Shown in pieces: positions 34,850 to 45,094 of a stretch of DNA of 64,000 nucleotides. Made by a program: the position numbers and the translations under genes. The DNA lies in contig JAUTXW010002195.1 of assembly GCA_030620095.1 (NCBI GenBank), positions 124,001 to 188,000 on the forward strand, in the 5' to 3' direction. The DNA comes from Kuschelorhynchus macadamiae (lineage: Eukaryota; Arthropoda; Insecta; Coleoptera; Curculionidae). Within the stretch, counting starts at the first letter, position 1; each line of letters starts with the position of its first letter. The notes beneath the pieces are model-generated. The model saw nothing but the letters and a program-made list of their open reading frames with translations. It was not told the origin of the DNA and made no database searches.

Positions 34850-35240
34850 TGGTATTGCATATTAATTTCGGAAATACTAAATCAATTTATTTCAGTGATA
34901 TAATAATCTTAAAGAAGTACACCGTGCCTTAATAAAACATAAAATATCAAAAGAACAAATCCCTTCCACTTTAAAATTTAAATTATTCGGAAATACAGCT
35001 GAACGCCTTTCTATAAATCATAATGAAAATCGAAAAATAATTCGACATTTGATTAATATGTTATTTTTTTCATAACGCAAGAACTAGGCTTCCCGGGTAA
35101 TAATAAATCATTAAATTTAGACAATCAAAATAATTTTAGAGAATTAGTTAAATCTGCAGAAAATTTAGATAGTGTTAATAAATTTATAGAACCCAATTCT
35201 ATTTTTATAGGTTCTTCGAAACTACAATACAAAATGATTG
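34850..35240 (+). pseudogene. hAT transposase fragment (TTF-finger/zf-MYM type) inside the intron
   Basis: Plus-strand pieces HRALIKHKISKEQIP, LFGNTAERLSINHNENRKII and RHLIN, followed in another frame by TQELGFPGNNKSLNL and NNFRELVK. They match the region before and around the LAFRGHDE...NFLEL block of hAT proteins with TTF-type fingers. No catalytic residues are retained. Confidence 0.55.
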
Positions 35241-35370
35241 AATAAAAATGTAATACAATATCAAAAAAGTAAGTTGACTGACTAGAGTAGAACGTTTTAT
35301 TTTTTTTATTAGATTATACTCTTTTAGTATCATTAAAGAACTAAACGAAAAAAAAACATTATTATTTGAC

Positions 35371-35550
35371 CATCATTTGGTGCCTATTTAAAAAAGATTG
35401 GTTAGATTAACTTACCAATGATCCCACACCAAACGTTACTTCCAAATCTGATCTGTAGACCATCATTTGGTGCCTATTTAAAAAAGATTGGTTAGATTAA
35501 CTTACCAATGATCCCACACCAAACGTTAATTCCAAATCTCATTTGTAGAC
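35371..35550. repeat. 90-bp tandem duplication carrying a splice donor
   Basis: 35371-35460 is repeated at 35461-35550 with only a few substitutions. Both copies contain the minus-strand donor ATTG|GTAAGT that ends the first exon of the DD41D transposase, so the gene has two tandem donors 90 nt apart. Exon reading continues upstream only from the copy at 35461-35550. Confidence 0.93.
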
Positions 35551-36689
35551 GTTTCTCTGCCACTTCGTGAGGATTTTGCACAGCCCAATGATGACGGTTG
35601 TATTAAAGACTTCACAATTCGTGAACCTACTCTCATTGGACCACAGGACATAATTTACAAAATCAGGATTTTCATTACATCTCCTAGTATACCACTCACA
35701 GAACTGTAGTCGTCTTGAAAAATCAGTTTCCTTAAGTCCTTGTATAATTATGGGTTTGTATGGATGGTACTTATTCTTTTTTAAAACTCTCTGTACTGTT
35801 GATACACAGTTCTTACCGATGCACTAGGATTTTCGTTGATAGCTTGTAAAATGTTTCTGTCTTCTAGGTTGTTCGAAGGCACCATGGTTAATTAAATTAA
35901 CTACGATTTTTCTGAATTGGGTATTATGAAGCTGCCGTCGTTCGGGGTCCATCTCCAAATACCTTGCTGAGGTAACGTCGGCGTTTCTGTATGATTGAAA
36001 GTACAGAGCTAACATGTCAACCTTTTCTTCATTTGAATACGGAATGCCGGCCATTTTTTATAGGTTTTGACAATTTATGTGTCAGATTTATGATTTTATT
36101 GGGATAAAAACGTATCTACTACTTATTAAAACACAGCTTTGATACTTTCAACTGTTTAACTTAACGTCAAAATCAAATTCCAATTTTGTTACAGATAAAT
36201 CATGGCCCTCCTTAGAAAAGCATTGAGAGCTAACATTACTTTAAATCATGGCTTCCTTAGAAAAAATTGAAACCTAACTTTACGAAGTGTAATATTTCGA
36301 TAATACTAAAAACTTTAATGGACTTGTGAAATATCACTAGACTGGAAAATTTAGGTTCCTTCCAAAAATCTAAAAATCCAATATGGCGGCCATAAGAAAA
36401 ATGAAAGTTGAGGCGGGTTGCGGGTTAACAAAAAACAATGAAGGCGTGTCGTATACGCCATCTTATTTGTCTAAAAATGTGTCCGAATAATGTCACATTT
36501 TGGTAGCTGTCAAATTTACCGTTCTGGATATACTGGCCAAAAACGAAATCCGCCATTTTCGGTTTTTCCCCGATATTTCCAAAAACTGCAATAAGTTGCC
36601 TCTAAAACGTTCCCCATTTTAATCTTTGCTTTAGGTATAACAGGAGCCGAGATCCCTGTATAGAGAAGCGAATCTGGGACACACTAAAT

Positions 36690-37440
36690 AATAACCTCAG
36701 CAAGGTCCCATACTACTTATCGTGTTTCATTTTAATTCTCCCTCGTAATTATTACCCCCTTAAGTGGCGTCAATAAAAGTTGAAAACGATGCTAAAAGTT
36801 CTAGGATATGCCTAATTAAGTACATGTGTTCCTTCTTGGGTTACACCCGTCATTAGACAAGCAAGATGTATGGGCATGTTACAAAGTGTTGAAGAAATAC
36901 GTTTTATTAATTATTACATATGTAACTTTTCCTGACACTAATACTTTACTTGTGTGTGGGAAAAATATTGGAAAAGCATGTTGGGTGAGTATACAAAATT
37001 CATTTACTTCGTTAAAATAATAGGTCAGTTCTTAGACACAAAAAATAAATTCAAACATTACACAACTAGAAATACAGATAATTATGGATTAGTGGCATCA
37101 TTTAGGTGTAAATTGAACGATATAATTAATGCACGGATTAAAAATTATATAATCAAATTCAATTATTATTTTCAGAAAAATATTACTGTTCAGTAGAAAC
37201 AAACGTTTTTGCAACAGAAAATAAAATCGTTTTTTCGTCAGAGTTCCAGCTGGTGCATTCAGATGTATTTGAATATTATCATTTATTTTCCAATCCTAAT
37301 AAAAATTAACCCATTATTATTCCATCCTCAATTTACCTTATTCTAAACATGGACCAGTACCAGTACCAAAATAAAGAGCCTTGATCTCCCGCCGAATTAC
37401 CTTTGCAAGAATAATCGTCTCATACCTACACATGACTCTC
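36690..37440. other. No recognisable gene
   Basis: Two overlapping plus frames (36826-37020 and 36954-37196) are AT-rich with no recognisable motif. Confidence 0.4.
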
Positions 37441-37554
37441 AAAAACAAATCGGACCAGTGCCAGTAAATACCAGTTCGCCGTCTCGACACCAACTGTGGA
37501 AGAAATCGATTCCGCCACTACACAGAAGTTTTTCCCGAAAATCAGAAAATTATA

Positions 37555-37821
37555 TTGGAAAAAAAACGCATCTCTAAAAGGGACATTATTTCTTGTTGTG
37601 CCTCTAAAATTTATATTTACAAAAATGACAAGAAAATGTTTCATGGTCACGCTGTAACATTCAAAGATATTGAAATAATTAGTGTGCCATTACTTCAAGT
37701 TAAGAAGCTTAAACACGAAAAAACACCATTAGACAGGCTCTACGAACTACAATTTCAAGTATCACAAGAAGAACCCTTTTATCAATTCCATTTATTTCGA
37801 ATTTACTTTATTGGATTATAA
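37555..37821 (+). CDS. Unidentified ORF, possibly an exon
   Basis: An 88-codon frame reads ISKRDIISCCASKIYIYKND, then KKMFHGHAVTFKDIEIISVP and LQVKKLKHEKTPLDRLYELQ. Composition is charged and protein-like, and an upstream frame (37444 onward, HDSQKQIGPVPVNTSSPSR) may belong to it. A pyrimidine-rich acceptor TTTTCTATTTAG at about 37854 precedes KKETFSEIIRKHKSGPVDET and then the hAT insertion at 37926. I do not recognise the family. It could be a host exon or an older element disrupted by the hAT. Confidence 0.35.
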   Translation: MEKKRISKRDIISCCASKIYIYKNDKKMFHGHAVTFKDIEIISVPLLQVKKLKHEKTPLDRLYELQFQVSQEEPFYQFHLFRIYFIGL

Positions 37822-38004
37822 TTATTTTAATAATCATTATTGTTTTCTATTTAGGAAGAAAGAAACATTTAGCGAGATTATAAGAAAACACAAGAGTGGA
37901 CCTGTTGATGAAACTTTAGAACAGTGATCGCCAACCTTTTCAAGGTGTTGAGCTACTTTGATAAAAATAAACCGTGAGCTACCTTCAGCGTTTAAGCTAG
38001 CCTA

Positions 38005-38470
38005 AACGAAATAATGCACAGTTGTTTTGTACGGGAGGGTTGGTTGGAAATGGTCAATAAAAATCTTTAGAATTCGTTTTTTGTAATTAGTTTGTTTTAC
38101 AATGATTTTTGTTTTGTGAAAATTAAATGGGTGTCCCAAATTTTCAAAATGTTCTGCTAGGGTAGTCTTATTGTTTGTATTTATTAAACTTACAGGTTTT
38201 ACACTTCTTTTATGTTCGGTTATTCTTGTTTTCAGGTATCTCCCTGTCTGTGCCACATAACCTTTATTACATTCAGAACATGGAATGCGACAGATTACAC
38301 CACTTTCATAATCATGTGGTGCTGTTGTTTTTACTTTTGAGAAAAATTTCTTTACCGTATTTTCGTTTTTAAAGGCTACGTTAGGTGAATAGGTATTTAG
38401 TTCCCTAGAAAGTTTTTCAGAGAGGTCTTTGATGTAGGCAGTTTTTAGATGTTCTTTCTTTTTAGAAGTT
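38005..38470 (-). pseudogene. Penelope-like element C-terminal fragment
   Basis: Minus strand: KDLSEKLSRELNTYSPNVAF-like linker, then the GIY-YIG nuclease with GVICRIPCSECNKGYVAQTG and RYLKTRITEHKRS, continuing NKTTLAEHFENLGHPFNF to HYFV and stop. The GIY-YIG tyrosine of the second block is retained (GYVAQTG). The RT is absent. It is inserted between the hAT transposase relic and the hAT left end. Confidence 0.88.
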
Positions 38471-38586
38471 ATCCTTCAAGTTAGAAACTATTTCTACATG
38501 AGATTTACTGTCATAGGGTTCTAATGGATTTTGCGATATCTTCTCTGAAAGAACAAGAAAATGCTTGACATCACGAATGATTAGGG

Positions 38587-39690
38587 TTAGTTCCCAAAAC
38601 ACAAGTTTTTTATAAATGCATTTATATTGGAACTCATTTCTGCCAATTCTCTATTTCTTCCTTGAAGTTGCAAACTCAGTTCACTAATCTTGTCTGTAAT
38701 GTTCACAAGAAACCCAAAATCTCTAAGCCAAATTGAATTTTCCAGTTTCTGAATCGGTTGGCCGCGTTGTTCGAAAAATTGAACCATGATAGCTAGGGCT
38801 TCATTAAAACGTGTTTACACTTAACTTAACTTACTTAACCATCGTACTTAAGAGTGAAGAAGCAGATCCCCATACTGACAATCAATTTCATCGGCTAAGA
38901 TTTTGAATAATCTCCTTTGTAATGCTCTAATCTCGTTTACAATTTTTACTATCAATTTCATGACGTTGTTTAGTTTTAAAAAAATTGTGGAAGCGTTCAC
39001 CTTTACAACAAAATGCTACCAGACCCTTATCACAACCCACCATAGCTGGAGCCCCGTCAGTTGTCAAGTCTACCAATTTTGAAATTTGAATTTCCTCTGA
39101 AGATATAAAATTGTTTAAATCAAAAACAATTCCAGTCCAGTGGTATATCCTTTTAGTGGAATAAACTTTAAAAAATTTAATCATAAAATCACTAAAAACA
39201 TCTGGGAGGTGTCAAACACATCTGTTGATTCATCCAGTTGAAGAAAGAAATAAACACAATTACTTAAGTCAGTTTTTAACTGTGAAAAAATATCCTTGCT
39301 CATTACTTCCACTCGTCTCATCACTGTATTAGCAGAAAGTTACATAGATTTTATTGCTGAAACTATCTCGTCTTTATTTCTAAAGTTGGAAAATAAGGAA
39401 TTTGCATCTTCTAAAAACGCCTGTTTTATCTTTTCCCCGTCTTCATACGGTTTCTTTTTTTGTGCAATTATTTGGGACACACGATATGCTTCCGTTGCAG
39501 ACTTATGTTTGTCAACTGCTTTTAAAAATACTGACTGTTGTCCAATTAACTGGTTTTTTAATTGATTCAATTTTTCTTTTCTGCTGGCAGCATGTAATAG
39601 GAAATATTTTTCAAAATTCGGATGTACACTTTTATGATGGCTCTCAATATTTCCTTTTTTTATCAACCGAAACACAGGCATTACATAACA
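38587..39690 (-). pseudogene. hAT transposase relic (GTF2IRD2-like type)
   Basis: Minus-strand pieces in order: MPVFRLIKKGNIESHHKSVH and RKEKLNQLKNQLIGQQSVFL with YRVSQIIAQKKKPYEDGEKI (39340-39681), then VDLTTDGAPAMVGCDKGLVA (38927-39184, second catalytic D intact), then WLRDFGFLVNITDKISELSL (38587-38787). These follow the layout of hAT proteins annotated as GTF2IRD2-like/ZBED5-like. Frames change between blocks and the first catalytic Asp region is damaged. The C-terminal dimerisation block is missing. A 181-codon plus-strand open frame over the same DNA (39402-39947) is a shadow. Confidence 0.8.
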
Positions 39691-40119
39691 AACATAGATT
39701 TTTACCTTTAACTTCTGTAAAAAAAATACTGTTCTTCCTATTCCAAATGAAAATTCTTTACTTTCTTACTACTGCTTTCCAAAATTTTTTGTATTGCTCA
39801 CTCTGTGTACTAACATATCTAATGGCTTTTAGTTTTAAACTGAATTCCTTGTATCCCCGACATGCGCATTTATCGCGCTCAAAGCAATCCAGATCGTTCT
39901 CGTGTTCTCAAACATTCACGCGATGCTGGAGCTCTGGTGAATTCTAGCAGCTGTTGCGCAGAGCGCTCACCGCAGTGTTGCCGCTGCAAGCTTTCATATT
40001 GTGACTTTTTTTTTCAAAATTTATGAACGCCTCTATTTTACAAGATATGTTGTGAGCTACCAGAAATGTGTTCGCGAGCTACCGTTAGAACGCGATCGAC
40101 GGGCTGGCGACTATCGTCC

Positions 40120-40985
40120 TAGGACTATTTTTTACAGTGGAAAAAAGGTTTTAATATAAAAAAAAAGATAAAACATATTTGACATTTTTTTTAACTAACC
40201 GGTTTAATAGAAAAGATATTTTCGTTTTTTTTTTGGGGCCGCTTCATATTGGTAGGGTTAACCTAACCGAAAAAATGAATTTGTTTATAAAGAGAGAAGA
40301 AATTTGAGTTATTTTATTATTTTCTTAGCAAGCTAAATACTTTTTAATTTTCAGAGAACTGGTCTATAAGCAACATTGCATGTTTTCAGTAAATTTTTTG
40401 TTAATAAAATCAGTACCGGAAGACAGTGTTGGAAAAATAGCATAGAAAAATAATGCAGGTATTTCGTTTCGTAATTAGGGAGATAACTTTTCTAGTTCTT
40501 TCGTAATAACAGTTAATAACAGTCGATCAAACCTCTCGATATCAGACCAAGACCATTGAGATATTGTATGCAAATCAGAAGAAACATCAACGCTAGGTTG
40601 CATTCGCAAATGAGATTTTTCTCTGCAGTACGCGAGATCATTTTCACGGTGGTAATGATAGCTTTTATATAGCCTCTTACCCGCAGATAATACCGTATAA
40701 TGGTATACATTTTGTTTACATAATGTCTTGGCGTCTTATCAGAGATCAGGAATATCTAATGCTGTTTATAATGTTTAATAGTATGAAATTATTAGGTAGG
40801 CTCCTGAGCGGGGTACTTAGGCAGTTAAGAGATTTTTTGTGTAGTTAAGCAGCAGCTAAACTAGTCTGCTTCAAAATCAATTTTAAAATAATAAGCGAGT
40901 GTTGTTTCTTCGTATTGCTTTTTACTAGCACTGCGAATTTTTTTCATCTGAAGTGGCTGTTTCGTAGAGGTTTTTATCTCTCCCT
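40120..40985. other. No recognisable gene
   Basis: AT-rich spacer between the hAT and the Transib. The 65-codon minus frame at 40513-40710 has no recognisable motif. Confidence 0.4.
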
Positions 40986-41048
40986 TGCACAGTGGTTTCC
41001 CGGAGACCATTTATGGCCAATAACGGTTATATTAGAAGTACGTAAGTA

Positions 41049-41068
41049 CCTAACCTAACCTAACCTAA
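41049..41068. repeat. Short (CCTAA)4 tract
   Basis: Four head-to-tail CCTAA units, the complement of the arthropod telomere repeat TTAGG, inside the Transib 5' region. The tract is only 20 bp, so chance or a small interstitial telomeric insertion are both possible. Confidence 0.6.
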
Positions 41069-41700
41069 GTAAACATAGTATTAAAATATACTAGAAGGTC
41101 CAGTAGACTTAGAAAATAAAAAAACCCTGAAACAAAAGAATGTAGGTATTCAGTAGGCTATCAAAACGAAGCGCCTTTTCAATATTTTACAAACAGGCTC
41201 TTAAAACACATTATTTCTCTATGATATTGTTTAAGTTATTGGTAATTATTTAAGTTTATTTGGATATATATTAACAAAATTTGACGTGGAAGCTGCAGAA
41301 CAACGTAAGTAAAATTAAAACGTTAATTCAATGTTTGATTTTTATTTCATAGTAGCTGTTTTGAAGGGTTGTTCTATTCGTGGTTAAAAATGTCTGATAT
41401 ATTTCAAACGTTTTTCTTTGGTAGAGAAAATGCATGTTTCCGTCATCAGCCGTTTTTGCCACTTATGGTGTTTTTAGTAGAACATTATCTAAAGATATTT
41501 TTGAGAAATAAAATAGCTGCCGCTTTATGAGATATCGACACTTTTATGTTGGTATTCATCAGTAATAATTTTTGCTACAATAAGATACATCGTACAGTAA
41601 AAACAGAAAAAACATTATGATTCAAGATTTTTTTGTCTAAAAAAAATTAAAAACCTACAGTTTAATATACTAAAAGTCTCCATTCCTTAGTCGTCGATGT

Positions 41701-41877
41701 CTGTCATTTCTAACCTCCAAATGTAATCGGGAAAAGGTTTTTCTTGTCTTGGTTTTGTGCAGCTCTCAATTTGGAGATTATTTTACCTTCAATGTCGTAG
41801 AAAGGTCATGTACTGCACAAAACGACATTAGTCCCGTAAAGCACGTGACCTGTCAAAGACATTGGAGGTAACATAAC
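41701..41877. repeat. Imperfect nested inverted repeat
   Basis: Outer words TAACCTCCAAATG and CATTGGAGGTAA are complementary, as are inner words GTTTTGTGCAG and CTGCACAAAAC. The structure lies just upstream of the Transib coding region and could be a small MITE or part of the 5' leader. Confidence 0.6.
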
Positions 41878-41889
41878 CTAAAAAAAAAT

Positions 41890-43846
41890 TTTCTTACAGA
41901 ACCCCAAAGAGTCACAACCATTCAGAGGTTAGAGATTTTTAATTTATGGTTTGAAAATAAAGGAAATTCAATTGAAAGAAGTTCTCAAGTTTACAATGGA
42001 ATTGCCAGTATAGTAAATATTCGATGCGAAATCTATCAACAATCCGCTAAAAAAAAATAATTGAAATTTGCGACCAATTAAGAAAACGATGGAAAAAAGT
42101 TAATCGCTCCAAAAATACATTTATGAAATCGAACAATGCGTGGTTACTAAGCGAGGTAATTTTTTCTCCACAAATGAATACACTACAGACCGCGGGTATT
42201 TCTTCTGGAAGACCAGAAAAATCATTTACAGAAAGCAGTAATAGGCCAAAACGAAGAAAAATTCGAGAACTGGCAGATACATACGACAAAAATCAATTGA
42301 AAGGTGCGTTAAAGTTAATTTTAAAAGAAGAACAAAAAAAGGATGACCTAAATTTACTTAAAACAGGTCTTGAAACTACACCAACCCGATCAGCTAAAAT
42401 AATGAACACTTGGAATAATCAAAATAAAAAACCTATCAAACCATATACAAATGATGAAGCCTGATAATCGATACTAGGATGTGCAAGCATGATTATGAAA
42501 CAATTAGAAGAGACGCTAAGGAAAGAAACTTCGATGTTTATCCCTCTTATAAAAAAATTTTGGAAGCAAAGGTCAATTGTTATCCATCTTCTGAACATAA
42601 ACAGGTCACCAAATTGGATACAAAGGTTCAACTACAGGCGCTTTTGGACCATACTGCTTCGCGAATTATTTTATCTCAAAAAGATGTATTTGAAAACGTC
42701 GATACCGGCCTTACAATGATTTTGATACACAAGTGGGGTTGCGACGGAAGTACCGGTCACAGCGAATATAAACAAACTATTACAGAAAATGCATCAGACT
42801 CTGATATACTTCTCACATCACTCGTACCCCTACAATTATTTTCAGTTAGTGAAGTTGATCTGAATATAAAAAAAATATTTTGGCAAAACCCTCGGCCGTC
42901 CTCCACTAGATACTGTAGGCCAATTCATATTTCTTTTAAAAAAGAAGCTGCAGCTTTGACTTTGCAAGAATCCAATTCAGTGAAGAAAGAAATTGAGGAA
43001 TTACATTTGACCGAATGTAGATGTGAAAATAAAACATTTTTAATGAAACATGATTTAAAGATGACAATGATAGAAAATTACTGGTGTTTTGACAGAAACG
43101 AGTTCAAATCAAGCATGTAATATTTGCGGAGCTAATCCGAAAATAATGAACGACATCGAAAAAATTAAAAAGAGGCCAATAAAGGAATCATCTCTAGACT
43201 ACGCACACTATCCACTCTTCACGCATGGATTAGATTTATGGAATATTTCATACACTTATCATACCGATTGGACTTCAAAAAATGGTAGGCTAGGTCAGAA
43301 GGGGAAAAGGCAACTGTTAAAGAAAGGAAGAAAGAAATTCAAATCCGCTTTAAAAGCGAAGTCGGATTGAATATAGATGAAGTAAAGCCAGGGGGGAGTG
43401 GAACTAGTAATGACGGGAATACGGCAAGAAGATTTTTTATCGAACCATCAGTAACAGCTAACATCTTAAATATCGACGAAGAGTATGTAAAGCGTTGTGC
43501 GTGCATTTTGCAAGCTATGTCATCGGGATTTCAAATTGATGAAACTAAATTTAAAGAATATGGCGAAAAGACAGCGGTATTGTTGACATCAAAAAATCCG
43601 TGGTATTATATGCCCAACAGTACTCACAAGATTGTGATTCATGGCGCATCCATAATTTCTGCCACAGTCCTACCAATAGGCATTATGTCGGAAAAGGCAC
43701 AAGAGTCTCGCAACAAAATGCAGAAGAAAAATAAACAAATGTTTTTAGCCGAAACAATAAAATTATTTAAAGAACATTTACCATGTATGGCTCCTAAATA
43801 TATTGATTCCTCCGATTCTGAAGATGAAATCAATGTTTTATATTGA
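41890..43846 (+). pseudogene. Transib (RAG1-like) transposase, frameshifted
   Basis: Transib transposases are the relatives of the RAG1 recombinase core. After an acceptor-like TTTTCTTACAG the frame reads TIQRLEIFNLWFENKG; an A9 run near 42050 shifts it to EICDQLRKRWKKVNRSKNT. Further shifts lie near 42458, 43085 and 43305. Blocks in order: HKWGCDGSTGHSEYKQ (first catalytic D; RAG1 SCDGMGD), WQNPRPSSTRYCRP (RAG1 EEPKPNSELCCKP), NQACNICGANPKIMND (zinc-binding CxxC), FTHGLDLWN, KPGGSGTSNDGNTARRFF, and MSEKAQESRNK (catalytic E; RAG1 SEGNESGNK). Ends DSSDSEDEINVLY. At least four frameshifts make it non-functional, but all the blocks remain. Confidence 0.9.
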
Positions 43847-45094
43847 TTTTTTGTTTGTTTTTCAATAATTACTTCATTTAATAATACATATTCCTAATAT
43901 ACTTTTAAATATTTTATATTTATATCTTGTTGTTAATTTAAGACACCAATTTCATTAAATGTTATCACTGTATATAGTGACGTAAATGAAAAAACTTCAA
44001 TGGTTTAAAAAAAACTTGTTTTTTTTTTAAAGAAAAACATACACATATAATTTGATATTTACATAATTTAATCTACGAGTTAAGATTATTACGACTTTTC
44101 GTTCGAATATCGAACGCCGATACGTGTTTTTTCCTGCATTTGCACACAAACGCAGACAAAATATTACATCTTACATCCTAAAAATCAGAAGAGTAAATTT
44201 TTTTTGGAAAACATTCCAGGATTATAAAAAAATAAGAGGTTTTTTTCTATTTCATGCTATTATTCTTAATAGTTATAAAAGTTTATGTTTTTGGATAGTA
44301 CGTTTTCTGTCATGTTTTTTGCATTAAAAAAATCAGGTTTTTTTTAGCTTAGAAAAAAAATCGTTTTTTTGTGCATCCATCCCTATAAATAGGTAGGTAT
44401 CTAATGTTTACCATTTCACAAATAGGTGTCAAGAAATATGCGGACAAAAACATTCGTCAAATCCGAATTTATTCTCAGATATGAGGAGAAGCTAATGCTA
44501 AATTTTGTAACTTTTAGATAAAAAAAAATATTTGAAAAAGTGTAAAAAATAGGTTGTTACCTAAAGGAAATCTTACAAATATGTAATGAGAAATTAATAA
44601 AAAGTAATTTAAAGCTTGTTTAATTGGGAAATAGTAATATAAAGTAATAAAAAGTTCCAATTGCTCTAATTTCCCCTACTAGGCGTCACTCGTGATTCAA
44701 AAATTTTAAAAAGGAAATAGAAGTTGTAAAGTTTTAATTTGATATTTAAGTCAAATCTACGCTTAAGAACATAAAAATATAACTTGCGCATTAAGTTATT
44801 TTTGCGGTTTATTTTTCTATTAAAAGTGACACATATCATGAGCTAATCAAATCCAGATGTGTATAGCTTGTAATTTACTAACTAAAGTTTATTTTTGAGC
44901 GTAATTTACCTAATCTGTACCAATTAAACACAAAATATTTTTAATCACAATTATAACCTACTTTTGGCCAAAAATGATCTCCGAGAAACCACTGTGCCAT
45001 GAGGGCAGTGGCTTCATTTATTGACTTGCCATGCTACAAACTTTCATCTTGGTTAAAAAAGATTCCTAAAGAACTTTTCTTTACTACAGTTACT

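Larger units (their letters stand above)
34131..36054 (-). pseudogene. DD41D transposase with a spliceosomal intron
   Basis: Minus strand: MAGIPYSNEEKVDMLALYFQ at 36054, frameshifts, then YVLWSNESRFTN, where the first catalytic Asp of the family block F(S/T)DEA is Asn. Next come QNPHEVAEKRLQMRFGIN and VWCGIIG, ending at a donor ATTG|GTAAGT (35516/35515). The acceptor ATCATTTCAG (34595) joins in phase to NRLIVPFMFDYNLKG. Then QQDGCPAHNTIQ (second D), SWPPRSSDLSPLDFYLWG (third D, spacer 41) and CLDANRRHFADL with TAA at 34131-34133. The 921-nt intron holds a hAT scrap on the opposite strand. The last exon is open; the first is frameshifted. Confidence 0.88.
33580..36686 (-). mobile_element. DD41D mariner-like element with TIRs over 400 bp and an intron
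   Basis: The left end AGTGTGTCCCAGATTCGCTT at 33581 equals the reverse complement of the right end at 36685. The arms run to about 34015 and 36195 with moderate divergence (shared GACACGTCTTCATTGTTTTT, CCGCCATATTGGATTTTT, TTTCCAGTCTAGTGATAT and CATGATTTATTTGT-type words). TA precedes the left end at 33578-33579; the right flank is eroded. Confidence 0.88.
37926..40118 (-). mobile_element. hAT element with an embedded PLE fragment
   Basis: The left end CAGTGATCGCCAACC resembles the right end, reverse-complemented CGATAGTCGCCAGCC. Both ends carry subterminal TGAGCTACC words (37971 region and twice at 40050-40085). The flanking octamers CTTTAGAA and TCCTAGGA agree at only some positions, so the target duplication is eroded. 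A minus-strand hAT transposase pseudogene and a minus-strand PLE fragment lie inside. Confidence 0.7.
40988..44996 (+). mobile_element. Transib element with RSS-like CACAGTG termini
   Basis: The left end CACAGTGGTTTCCCGGAGAC equals the reverse-complemented right end CACAGTGGTTTCTCGGAGAT, and the match continues CATTT(A/T)TGGCCAA. The flanking pentamers are CCTTG (40983-40987) and CCATG (44997-45001), 4 of 5 identical, as expected for the 5-bp Transib duplication. Length is 4009 bp. CACAGTG is the consensus heptamer of vertebrate V(D)J recombination signals; Transib termini usually read CACWATG-like. A RAG1-like transposase pseudogene lies inside. Confidence 0.93.

Noticed and set aside
39402..39947. 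181-codon plus-strand open frame
   Set aside because: It overlaps a minus-strand hAT transposase relic whose motifs are recognisable; the plus frame is a low-complexity Phe/Leu-rich shadow.
41049..41068. (CCTAA)4 as evidence of an internal telomere
   Set aside because: Only 20 bp, inside a Transib; too short to claim a telomeric origin.
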